Below, piece by piece: positions 8,633 through 16,417 of a stretch of 49,760 nt of DNA. The notes under the pieces are model-generated. The model worked only from the letters and a program-made list of their open reading frames with translations. It was not told the DNA's origin and searched no databases. Source of the DNA: an uncultured Desulfovibrionaceae bacterium. GTDB taxonomy: Bacteria; Desulfobacterota; Desulfovibrionia; Desulfovibrionales; Desulfovibrionaceae. The position numbers and the translations under genes were made by a program. Within the stretch, counting starts at the first letter, position 1; every line of letters starts with the position of its first letter. Location: assembly GCA_944325195.1 (NCBI GenBank), contig CALUZB010000010.1, positions 1 through 49,760 on the forward strand, read 5' to 3'.

Positions 8633-9913
8633 TCAAACTCCAGCGCGGGACTTTTGCTCCGCCTGGACGCGCCGGATATATCTGTTGAACAGGCCGTACA
8701 GGAAAATCGCCACTACCGCATGTGCGGCTGCAATCAAAAATACATACTGGGAGCCCCGCTCATAGCCGAATGTCCCCATCATATAGTTGGTCAGATAATT
8801 AATGGTGATGTCGGGCAGATAGTAGATGCTGATGGACACGCCGACCACACAGCCGGTGATTTTTTTGGAGACCCCGGCCACATCCAACAGCGAATAGGCG
8901 GTTACATAGGCGCCGCTTTGCAGAGTCAGGGCTGCGCCCAAGGCTACAAAGAAGACTATGTGCCAGAAGTTTCCGTAAATCGGAACAAAGTACATGCCTA
9001 CAAACGCTAGGCCCGACAAGGCGATGAAGACTTGACAGATCCTGATTTTATGTTCCGACTTGTCTATCAGAATGCCGGCGACTACTCCGCCCAGCAACGG
9101 GAACACCATTTCGCGCAATGTACCTAGGAAAGCGGCGGCGCTTTCGTCTATGCCCAGCACCTGGCTCATATAGGGAGTAGTGACATCCAGACAACGGCGC
9201 ATGGCGTAAACGAAATAAATAGTAAACCCGATATACCAGGTCACCGGATGCTTAAGCGCAACAATGGAATCTTTGAGCTGCCACTTTTCTTCATCGGCCA
9301 GGGGCTTGTCTTTTTTCCAGAACAAAATCACGCATACTCCCACAACCAAATGAACAATCACAAAGAACTGAATAACCGCCACAAACCCGTTGTGAGTGCC
9401 CTCTTCAGAAAACCAGGCGAAAACCGCCACGCCGAGCATGGCCAGAAGCCCGCCGCCCATGAATGAGAGGCCGTTTGCCGAGCCGAACAACTTGCCTTGT
9501 TGCTTGGGGTTGCCGGTATACCGCATAGCTTTGAAAAATGCCGCGTTAAAGGTAAAGGTGATGCTCAAGACCCACAGAATATAAATAGCCAGAAACATGT
9601 GATAACCGGGCTGGGTCAGGAGCAGCACACCACCCAGAGCTGTGGCGAACACGGAGATAACCATCAGCCATTTGGCGGAATATTTATCGGCGGGGATACC
9701 GCTGAAAAATGTGCCTATGGTGCTGGTGATCCCGTAAAACACCAGAACTGTACCGAATTCGATCGGAGTGATGTTCAGATAAGCCAGCATCTGATCGTAA
9801 AAATACAAACGCGCGTACGGAAGCAGGAACAGGATTGAACTGATTGCCGCCAGCAAAATGTATTTGACCGGGTCAAACGGGCGTTCTTCCTGCACCGGAT
9901 TTTGGTTAGCCAT
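8633..9913 (-). CDS. MFS transporter (module A)
   Basis: 426 aa with about 12 predicted membrane spans in two six-span halves. The MFS loop 2-3 signature appears as FFSGIPADKYSAKW near residues 65-80. A hydrophilic central loop FWKKDKPLADEEKW (about 200-213) separates the halves. It is a clear paralogue of the transporter at 13195-14463: both share LLPYAR, TFFSG, DKYSAKW/DRYSAKW, QGKLFGS and a kinked FWKKDKPL/LWKKDKPL loop. Start ATG with GGGAG 7 bases upstream. First gene of a two-gene unit with amidinotransferase A, read away from regulator A, so it probably imports the amidinotransferase substrate or exports its product (inference). It resembles oxalate/formate- or nitrate-type MFS carriers only in general. 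Confidence 0.88.
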   Translation of the reverse strand: MANQNPVQEERPFDPVKYILLAAISSILFLLPYARLYFYDQMLAYLNITPIEFGTVLVFYGITSTIGTFFSGIPADKYSAKWLMVISVFATALGGVLLLTQPGYHMFLAIYILWVLSITFTFNAAFFKAMRYTGNPKQQGKLFGSANGLSFMGGGLLAMLGVAVFAWFSEEGTHNGFVAVIQFFVIVHLVVGVCVILFWKKDKPLADEEKWQLKDSIVALKHPVTWYIGFTIYFVYAMRRCLDVTTPYMSQVLGIDESAAAFLGTLREMVFPLLGGVVAGILIDKSEHKIRICQVFIALSGLAFVGMYFVPIYGNFWHIVFFVALGAALTLQSGAYVTAYSLLDVAGVSKKITGCVVGVSISIYYLPDITINYLTNYMMGTFGYERGSQYVFLIAAAHAVVAIFLYGLFNRYIRRVQAEQKSRAGV

Positions 9914-10052
9914 AATAACTCCCTTATGTTAAAGTTTCCCCAAGCCTGTTGGAATGTTCAGGCACATTTAAGCCGGCGGGTTGTTCCACCAGCCTTCTTC
10001 AACCTCTTTTTCTTATTTCCTTATTCTATGGAAAAAGCTGTTTAAAAAGTGG

Positions 10053-10067
10053 GTTACGGTGAAATAC
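10053..10067 (+). promoter_or_regulatory. candidate operator, motif copy 1 (GTTACGGTGAAATAC)
   Basis: Shares 12 of 15 positions with sites at 38603 (module C) and 36669 (APC/SDR operon): GTTACGGT, any base, A, A/C, A/T, TAC. It lies between the divergent MFS A and regulator A genes, 140 bases before the former and about 96 before the latter. The assignment to regulator A or C is inference. Confidence 0.5.
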
Positions 10068-10100
10068 AAACTGTAGATTTACAGAATACAGCTTGTATTT
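10062..10100. promoter_or_regulatory. nested dyad in the divergent control region of module A
   Basis: Outer arms AAATACAA (10062-10069) and TTGTATTT (10093-10100). Inside lie CTGTA-GATT-TACAG (10071-10084) and AATACA-GCT-TGTATT (10085-10099). The AT-rich dyads overlap motif copy 1 and sit where promoters for both genes must lie, so they are good operator candidates. Confidence 0.45.
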
Positions 10101-10163
10101 ATAAATCAGGACTTGCACAGTTCAGGTCAGGTGAGCTAGATTAACGGAAGGGGTGAATGCATA

Positions 10164-11777
10164 ATGGATGGTATCGGGCCTGTTGAAACGGCGAAAATCT
10201 GGGAGCAATTAAACCGCATTCTGGAGAATGACGAATTTATTTCCCATGAGCGCCAATGCAAACTTCTGACGCATATTGTAAAGGCGACTCTGGCCTACGA
10301 CAATGAAGCGCTGAAAGCCAGAAACATTGCCATTGAGGTGTTTGAGCGGGGGAAGGATTTCAACTCGGCATCAGATTCAGTGGTGCGCATTGAGGCGGCC
10401 AAACTGCGCGCCAAGCTGAAAAAGTATTATCACTTCAATCCGCTGGAGCCGCTGTTAATCAGCATTACCAAGGGCGGATACTCCGCGGTATTCACACAGA
10501 ACTCTGAAAATTGTCCGGAAAATGCGACTGAACCGCCTTCTGATGCCGCTGTTCCCGAAGCTTACGATCAAACCATACTGATTCTGCCGTTTAAAATAGT
10601 CGGGGGCAAAGAACAGGCGGAAGGTCTGGTAGCCGGCCTGCTTAATGAAATCAGCGTGGATCTGACCAGGTTTTATGATCTGAATGTTGTTGACTACAGT
10701 TTTAACAGCTACCCGGAACTGGGCCTGAAGTTGCCTGACATGAGCCGTCACGCCAGATTTGTGCTGACGGGAAATGTTCAGGTTGTAGGCGATATTTTTA
10801 AAATATGGTTGGGGTTGCACGATTCCAAAACGAATTTCAATATCTGGTCTGATAAGTATGAGGGAAGTCTGGCTGCGAACTCAGAGTTTGACTGGCAAGA
10901 GTCCATTGCGGAATCAATTGTTTATAAAATTGCAGGCGAATTGGGGGTAATCAGCCGGGTAAGATTCCATGAATATGCCAGAAATCCGGACAACACAGCT
11001 CTGGAGCAAAAAGCCTTCCTGCTTTATTATCTGTGGTCATCAAGCATGGCGGAAGGCACGTTGACCAAAGCCCTGGAAACAGCTGAAACCGCTGCCGCCA
11101 CTTATCCGGAGAACATGGATTTACAGATTATTTTAGCCGATTTGCACATGTCAGCCCATGAATACGGCAGCAGACCGGATTCTGAAAATCACTTTGATAA
11201 GGCCGCCCGGATTACTGACAGAGTGCTGGCCTTTTCCCCGGAAAATCAGTTGGCCAATCTGCTTAAGTCCTTTGTTTATTTACAACTGGGGGATATTGAA
11301 AATTTTATCGCGTCGGCAAACCGTACTGTAGAAATAAACCCGATTAACCCATTCGTTCTGATTTCATTGAGCAGCAGTTACGGCTTAATCGGGAAATGGG
11401 ATATAGCGTTGAGTTATGTAGATAAAGTAAAAAAGCTTAACCCTGCTCACCCTAAATGGGCTCATGGAATTTATGCGATATACCATTATCTTAATGGCGA
11501 TTACGCAATGGCCTATTCCCAAGCTCTGAAAATTCACCCTTCAAGAATCATCTGGAATCCACTGATCCGGTTGCTCAGCAGCAGTATGCTCGAAAATAAG
11601 GAACAGGCCAAAAAAGCAATGAGCGATTTATTGGAAACTTATCCGTGTTTTCTTAAAAACAGTGCAGATATTTTACGCAGAATGACCCCGGACGACAATA
11701 CGCACAAACACCTCTGCCGGGGGTGGGCCAAAGCCTGTGAAATGCTGGGATTAACGAATGCGCAGCAAGAACTGTAA
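10164..11777 (+). CDS. one-component regulator with TolB-like and TPR domains (module A)
   Basis: 537 aa without signal peptide. Residues about 5-110 form a putative DNA-binding domain found at the N-terminus of TPR/adenylate-cyclase-like regulators: a LTHIVKATLAYDNEALKARN helix pair, then VFERGKDFNSASDSVVRIEA and AKLRAKLKKYYHFNP, then a beta-wing ending SITKGGYSAVF. Residues about 130-260 are a TolB-like/FlgO-type domain (ILILPFKIVGGKEQAEGLVA and GNVQVVGDIFKIWLGL). Residues 280-500 are helical TPR-like repeats. It is divergent from MFS A and amidinotransferase A, and the same architecture recurs in modules B and C. I infer a local transcriptional regulator that senses a small ligand through the middle or TPR part. 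Start ATG with GGAAGGGG about 10 bases upstream. Confidence 0.75.
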   Translation: MDGIGPVETAKIWEQLNRILENDEFISHERQCKLLTHIVKATLAYDNEALKARNIAIEVFERGKDFNSASDSVVRIEAAKLRAKLKKYYHFNPLEPLLISITKGGYSAVFTQNSENCPENATEPPSDAAVPEAYDQTILILPFKIVGGKEQAEGLVAGLLNEISVDLTRFYDLNVVDYSFNSYPELGLKLPDMSRHARFVLTGNVQVVGDIFKIWLGLHDSKTNFNIWSDKYEGSLAANSEFDWQESIAESIVYKIAGELGVISRVRFHEYARNPDNTALEQKAFLLYYLWSSSMAEGTLTKALETAETAAATYPENMDLQIILADLHMSAHEYGSRPDSENHFDKAARITDRVLAFSPENQLANLLKSFVYLQLGDIENFIASANRTVEINPINPFVLISLSSSYGLIGKWDIALSYVDKVKKLNPAHPKWAHGIYAIYHYLNGDYAMAYSQALKIHPSRIIWNPLIRLLSSSMLENKEQAKKAMSDLLETYPCFLKNSADILRRMTPDDNTHKHLCRGWAKACEMLGLTNAQQEL

Positions 11778-11947
11778 TTTGAATGCTTATATGGCTTCGC
11801 CCGGCGCTTTACCAGCGCAAGCCGCAAACAAGTTTGACTTCATTGATGCCCGCATGTTTTGCCGGACGATTTAAACAGTTGTGCGAGGCGAATAGTCGCT
11901 TTGGCTGTTTTTTTGCTATAATTAAACATACTAATGGAGGATACGCA

Positions 11948-12325
11948 ATGCCGGATACTGAAAAATTGGCTTTGTTGGAAAGGTTTGCAGCAGCCTGGAA
12001 TGCTCATGATATAGATGCCTTAATGGAGTGCATGACCCCTGACAACTGCGTTTTTTACACAGCGGCCGGCCCGGGGGAACGTGGAGCTGAGTTCCATGGC
12101 CCTGAAGCGGTGAGGACAGCTTTTGAAGCGGTGTGGCTGAAATTTCCGGATGCGAAATGGAACAACCCCCGCCACTTTGTAGCGGGTGATCGGGGCTGTT
12201 CAGAGTGGCTGTTTACCGGCTCCAGCTCCGACGGCAAACAAAGCATTGCGCACGGTGTTGACCTGTTCGAGTTTGAAAATGGTAAAATCCGGGTAAAGGA
12301 TACTTATCGTAAACAAGCGGCCTGA
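11948..12325 (+). CDS. NTF2-like / SnoaL-like protein
   Basis: 125 aa, compact alpha+beta fold of the NTF2-like superfamily: an opening helix LLERFAAAWNAHDIDALMEC, then MTPDNCVF, the strand HGPEAVRTAFEAVWLKFPDA, and a final HGVDLFEFENGKIRVKDTYR. Members are small-molecule isomerases, hydrolases or binding proteins, so the function is open. The upstream in-frame extension is ignored because ATG 11948 has a clear TGGAGG 7 bases before it. It lies 170 bases after regulator A on the same strand and may belong to module A, but modules B and C have no copy. Confidence 0.8.
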   Translation: MPDTEKLALLERFAAAWNAHDIDALMECMTPDNCVFYTAAGPGERGAEFHGPEAVRTAFEAVWLKFPDAKWNNPRHFVAGDRGCSEWLFTGSSSDGKQSIAHGVDLFEFENGKIRVKDTYRKQAA

Positions 12326-12536
12326 TTGCGATGCAGGCGTGACGCGGTTTTAATGCTGTTTTTGCCGGGCATGTGACTTGGGGGGGGAAGGTATCCGTTA
12401 TCTGCAACTCGGAACAACTGTATTTTCTCTTAATTGCAGAGCAAGACCTCTGCAGGGGAATTCCTGTCCATACTGAACACCAGCACGGCTGATCAGTGTC
12501 ACAAAGCCCGCCTGTGGCCGGTGTTGGGAAGGAAAT

Positions 12537-12570
12537 AGAGCGAGTTTTGGCATAGCTCAAAACTCGCTCT
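12537..12570 (-). terminator. hairpin after tRNA-Gly (CCC)
   Basis: Perfect 12-base arms AGAGCGAGTTTT (12537-12548) / AAAACTCGCTCT (12559-12570), 17 bases past the 3' end of the minus-strand tRNA. The four terminal U of the stem could serve as a weak T tract. No other gene explains it. Confidence 0.6.
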
Positions 12571-12586
12571 AAGTGCATGTAATAAT

Positions 12587-12662
12587 TGGAGCGGGAAACG
12601 GGACTTGAACCCGCGACTTTCAGCTTGGGAAGCTGACACTCTACCAACTGAGTTACTCCCGC
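12587..12662 (-). tRNA. tRNA-Gly (anticodon CCC)
   Basis: Cloverleaf on the minus strand: acceptor GCGGGAG/TTCCCGC, anticodon loop TTCCCAA, T-loop GTTCAAGTC and encoded CCA at 12587-12589. Single gene between module A and module B. Confidence 0.95.
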
Positions 12663-13194
12663 AATGCGATTGTTTTACAGCAGTAAAAGCATTCCGTCAA
12701 GCTCCAAAACCGGGTGAAATGCCATACTTTAATTCGGCTGCGCAAACATTATTGAATACCCTACTTCCAATTTTTGTTCGTCCCGAGAGCGTATCCATCT
12801 TTTGAAGTAAAACAGGCCGCTCATCTTACTACCTGGAGCTGACACAGGAAGCAGGCGCTTTTATTGTAATAATTTACTGTATAACAGTGATTTCCCCCGG
12901 TCCGCACCAAGGAGGCGCGGTACAGACCGGGGGAGAGTATGGTGGATAAGAGAATCGTGTAACCGTGGGAACGCCAGTCTTGGCATGTTATGGCGAACCT
13001 GCACTGAATGCGATCGTTCCTTTATCCATTTAGCCCAAGAACAACTTCATTCGCACGTAAGCTGTCTTGGAAGTGCCCCGGGCTGGGAGGAGATAAATCC
13101 CGAGACACTTATAATTAAATTATATGATGTTTCATCCAGCGCCTCTTACTCTGATACAAACAAGATGCGCCTGATTGGTTTAAGCCAGTCCTCC
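12663..13194. other. intergenic region with one strong hairpin
   Basis: No gene recognised. Arms CCCCCGGTC (12894-12902) / GACCGGGGG (12925-12933) enclose a 22-base loop that itself contains short GC pairs. It lies downstream of the MFS B gene (minus strand), 260 bases past its stop, and lacks a T tract on either strand. Confidence 0.45.
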
Positions 13195-14463
13195 TTAAGC
13201 AGATTGCATGTTAATCTTTTTCAGGTAATGCTTGAACAACTGGTACATGATGATGGCAAACACGCCGTGAGCCGCGCCGACATACAGCAGATATACACAA
13301 CCCTCAGCCGGACCGTAAAGATTAGCCAAATAGTTGCTGAAGTAGTTGATTATAATATCCGGTAAAAAGCCGATGGAAATGGCCACCCCAATAATGCTCC
13401 CTGTAATTTTCTTGGGTACATTGGCGCCCTCCAACAAAGAGAAGGCGGTAAGGTAGGCACCCATTTGCACAGTTACCCCTACAAGCAGAGCGCCGCAAAA
13501 GATGATATGCCAAGTACTGCCCTGAGTGGGCATCATCGCCATTGCCAGCCAGCAGATAACCGCAACCGCTGTGAAAATCTGACAGAGCAGAATCTTACGC
13601 CTGCTGCGATCCAGCAGGATGCCGAGAATAATGCCGGAGCCCACAGCACAGAAGTAGCTACGTATGGTGTTTACATAAGCAGTGGTGCCGGGGTCAATCT
13701 GCAAGGTTTCTTTCATATAAGGAGCAAGAATGTCCAGACAGCGCCCCATTGCGTACACACCGTAAATTATAAAGCCAATGAACCAAGTGGCCGGGTGCTT
13801 AAGCACCGGAATAGCATCTTGGGGGCGGAAACGCTCTTCCGGAGGCAAAGGCTTGTCTTTTTTCCAAAGCACTATAATCAGGAAGGCAATTACAAAGTAT
13901 ACCGCGGTAAAGAAAATAACTACGTTAACGAAACCCGGTACAGTAGACTCTTCCGTAATAGTATTGCCATAAATAACAGCCGCAGTCATACCAAACAACC
14001 CGCTAACCAGGAAACGCAGACCACCGACTGAACCAAAAAGCTTGCCCTGACTTTTTGCACTGCCGACGTAACGAATAGCCTTATAGTGTGGAGAGTTATA
14101 AGTCAGAGTAATGCTTAAACCCCACATCATGTAAAGCCCCATAAAGCCATAATAACTTGGCTTGGAAAGCAAAATAAGCCCGCCTGCGCCGGTAACCACC
14201 AAAGAAATGACCAGACACCACTTGGCAGAATAGCGGTCGGCCAGAAGCCCGCTGAAAAAAGTACCGACGGTACTGAAAGTGCCGTACAAAGCGAGCACAG
14301 AACCCAATTGCAGCGGTGTTATTTCCAAATATCCGATCAATTCGTCATAATACACTATGCGCGCGTAAGGCAGCAGGAATATTGCTGAACCGATCAGGAT
14401 CAACAGTATATATTTTCTGAGATCGAACTTACGATCTTCTTCAATGTGTAAATTTTCAGCCAT
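13195..14463 (-). CDS. MFS transporter (module B)
   Basis: 422 aa, about 12 membrane spans. It is paralogous to MFS A over its whole length (FDLRKYILL, LLPYARIVYYD, STVGTFFSGLLADRYSAKW, QGKLFGSVGG, LWKKDKPLPPEERF and a final LPDIIINYFSNY segment matching LPDITINYLTNY). Good GGGAG site before the ATG. Here the transporter is downstream of amidinotransferase B (gap 152 bases that hold the conserved hairpin and palindrome), the reverse of the order in module A. It probably carries the same class of substrate as MFS A (inference). Confidence 0.88.
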   Translation of the reverse strand: MAENLHIEEDRKFDLRKYILLILIGSAIFLLPYARIVYYDELIGYLEITPLQLGSVLALYGTFSTVGTFFSGLLADRYSAKWCLVISLVVTGAGGLILLSKPSYYGFMGLYMMWGLSITLTYNSPHYKAIRYVGSAKSQGKLFGSVGGLRFLVSGLFGMTAAVIYGNTITEESTVPGFVNVVIFFTAVYFVIAFLIIVLWKKDKPLPPEERFRPQDAIPVLKHPATWFIGFIIYGVYAMGRCLDILAPYMKETLQIDPGTTAYVNTIRSYFCAVGSGIILGILLDRSRRKILLCQIFTAVAVICWLAMAMMPTQGSTWHIIFCGALLVGVTVQMGAYLTAFSLLEGANVPKKITGSIIGVAISIGFLPDIIINYFSNYLANLYGPAEGCVYLLYVGAAHGVFAIIMYQLFKHYLKKINMQSA

Positions 14464-14549
14464 ACAGTCTCCCTAAATGAAAATATACAATGCCTTGGCA
14501 AACCGTCCCCCTAAATGATGCAGCCTAACCTTGCGGTTTCACCGAAAGT

Positions 14550-14595
14550 GGACCCCCGAGGCGGGACTGACAGGGGAATGCGCCCTCGGGGGTCC
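14550..14595 (-). terminator. GC-rich hairpin downstream of amidinotransferase B
   Basis: Arms GGACCCCCGAGGCG (14550-14563) and CGCCCTCGGGGGTCC (14581-14595), pairing with one bulged base. The loop GGACTGACAGGGGAATG is identical to the loop of the hairpin at 7349-7389, whereas the stem differs by paired changes (CCGG core against CCGAG/CTCGG). It lies between amidinotransferase B and MFS B. Confidence 0.6.
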
Positions 14596-14596
14596 T

Positions 14597-14619
14597 GTAA
14601 ATAAGCAATGCTTATTTAC
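14597..14619 (-). promoter_or_regulatory. palindrome over the stop codon of amidinotransferase B
   Basis: Arms GTAAATAAGC (14597-14606) and GCTTATTTAC (14610-14619) with a 3-base centre. Same sequence arms and same position over the stop codon as in module A. Confidence 0.55.
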
Positions 14620-15782
14620 TGATTTGGGAAGTAATCTTCGCAACCGCCCTCACGGTAAATGTCCAGGGTATTACAATGCAGCATACCGCCGAAACGCCAT
14701 ACTTTGTCGTATTGAATCGGCACTACTTCAATGCCAAGCTTGTTCAACTGTTCGGCGTAACCGTGCTCATTGGCGTCCGCGCAAATGGTTTTCGGGTCAA
14801 TGGAAATCACATTCATGCCGGCAGTGGAAGTTGCGTTGCCGGGGCCCATGAAGCTGGTATAATTGGCCTGGGGCCAGATGTATTCCATCGGAGCGCAGGG
14901 GATCACTTCCCAATCGTTCCGTCTGAACAGATCAAGAATATCCTCACTCATGATTGGCTTGCTCCACAGATAAATGGCCAGACCGGGACGCGGGAAGACC
15001 AGCGAGCAGTCAATGTGCCAGGGGGCGTAGTGGCCGATTTTGGCTCCGTCAAAACGGATTTCATGCAGGCGCAAACCACGGGAAGTAATGTAACGGTGCA
15101 GCCAGTCGCGGCCAAGCTGGTTATTTACGGAAGACGGTTGCAGGAACACGTCCTTGCCGGCGCGGATCATATCGGCGGCGTCCCACAGAGGTTCCGTTTC
15201 CTCCAGCACCCAGTTCTTGTCGTAATAACGCTGGGCTTTTTCCTCGTCGCTCCACTTATTCAGGTAGTTGAACCAATAGTCGCGCTTATAAGAGGCATCG
15301 GTAAGCCGGGGACGAGGAGCGGAAATCCACTGACAGTCCGGGTCTTCCTTATAGTACTTTTCAAACAGCGGCCGCATGTACAGATATTCATAATAGCGGC
15401 AGCGCATGGTGCCGGTGGCTTCGATGATTTCATTACCAAGAATCAAGGTCAGGTCGCGCGGGTTGGCCGCGTTGCGCTGCATTGGAATGGTCCAGTCCGG
15501 GGTGGAAACGGGCTCACCGTTCTTCATGCTCTTGTGCACCACTACCCGGTCAACGGTTACACCGCGCTTCTCAAAGGCTTTCTGAAAACCGTCCTGCTGT
15601 TCCATGGCTTCGGCCACGGCATCTTCATCCCACAGGCCATAAGAACCATAGGTGTATGTGCCGAGGTCATGCTTATAGTGAATAGCCGGTTCCAGGGCCG
15701 GCCAGCCGGCGCCTTCAGCACAGCCTACCACTACCCTTTTCAGCGGATCCCACTCGTTCCACGAGTTAACTATCTTAGCCAT
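14616..15782 (-). CDS. AGAT-family amidinotransferase (module B)
   Basis: 388 aa, closest in the window to amidinotransferase A; the two share most of their length, including MAKIVN.WNEWDPLKRVVVG at the start and the GGCEDYFPNQ end. Catalytic set present: WDAADMIRAGKDVF (Asp201/Asp204), APWHIDCS (His256, Asp258), ADANE and LHCNTLD (Cys370). Differences cluster in the region 33-70, in 165-197 and in the loop 302-321, which is two residues shorter than in A; these are candidate acceptor-specificity regions. Strong TAGGAGG site 6 bases before the ATG. First gene of a unit with MFS B, and divergent from regulator B. Substrate unknown. Confidence 0.9.
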   Translation of the reverse strand: MAKIVNSWNEWDPLKRVVVGCAEGAGWPALEPAIHYKHDLGTYTYGSYGLWDEDAVAEAMEQQDGFQKAFEKRGVTVDRVVVHKSMKNGEPVSTPDWTIPMQRNAANPRDLTLILGNEIIEATGTMRCRYYEYLYMRPLFEKYYKEDPDCQWISAPRPRLTDASYKRDYWFNYLNKWSDEEKAQRYYDKNWVLEETEPLWDAADMIRAGKDVFLQPSSVNNQLGRDWLHRYITSRGLRLHEIRFDGAKIGHYAPWHIDCSLVFPRPGLAIYLWSKPIMSEDILDLFRRNDWEVIPCAPMEYIWPQANYTSFMGPGNATSTAGMNVISIDPKTICADANEHGYAEQLNKLGIEVVPIQYDKVWRFGGMLHCNTLDIYREGGCEDYFPNQ

Positions 15783-16417
15783 AAAAACCTCCTAATTAGG
15801 TTATTGCTCAACCGGCGCTAGGCTCATTGCCCCCTGCCGGTTACTTTCAACTGAAGATAATTGACTTTGCGCCGTCGGAACAAGCAACCACAGGTTAATG
15901 AGGGTTAATCCGCTTGCTACCCGTTAATCCCCGCCCGAACCGAAGATTGTTAAAATGCTACTTAACGTTAATTCTCCAGCGGGAGCATAGATATGACAGG
16001 AAAGAGTAGAGGGCTGATGGTGACTTTCCAAAGCACGAGCGGCGGCAACGGCTAAACCGTTTCGTCCGCTATTGACCAAGTCGGCTTTGTGGATTAATTA
16101 ACAACAATCGGACGGATTACCTTATATTTAAAAGTGAATTCTCATTTTCAGAACTGACAAACATCATTAATAAAGTGTGCCGTTGGTTCGCTAACCTTGT
16201 ACAAACAGCAATGTGACATAAACCGGCATTTCAGAGCGTTGTTGCCGATGAGATGCTGCCGGTTTCAGATGCGCTTTACGTGTCACTGAAGGCCAAGCAC
16301 TGTGGAATCAGGTCAATTCAGGGAATAATGAACTGAAATTGAGCAAAGCACGATTTTCCCGCACGTTAACTTTCGTTATGGGTATATCCCCAAAAATTAA
16401 CAATAGAGGCTGGTAAA
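15783..16417. other. long divergent control region of module B
   Basis: 635 bases between the divergent amidinotransferase B and regulator B genes, with no coding frame I can support. It holds a cluster of GTTAAT boxes near the amidinotransferase end (listed separately), further GTTAAT/GTTAAC boxes at 15967 and 16365, and AT-rich stretches that could hold both promoters. The 15-base motif of modules A and C is not found here. Confidence 0.45.
15893..15928 (+). promoter_or_regulatory. phased GTTAAT boxes, candidate operator of module B
   Basis: GGTTAAT at 15893-15899 and 15903-15909, and CGTTAAT at 15922-15928. The GTTAAT cores lie 10 and 19 bases apart, close to whole helical turns, about 110-145 bases upstream of amidinotransferase B. 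Likely bound on one face of the helix, by regulator B if anything (inference). Confidence 0.4.

Noticed and set aside
12894..12933. Hairpin considered as a third copy of the amidinotransferase-linked structure
   Set aside because: The stem is GC-rich like the others but the loop shares no sequence with the conserved 17-base loop, and it lies 260 bases beyond MFS B.
14676..15821. 381-codon plus-strand frame running antisense to amidinotransferase B, and similar long antisense frames over amidinotransferase A (7471-8604)
   Set aside because: They mirror the highly conserved enzyme in the opposite strand, have no ribosome binding site or family resemblance, and arise from the codon bias of the real genes.
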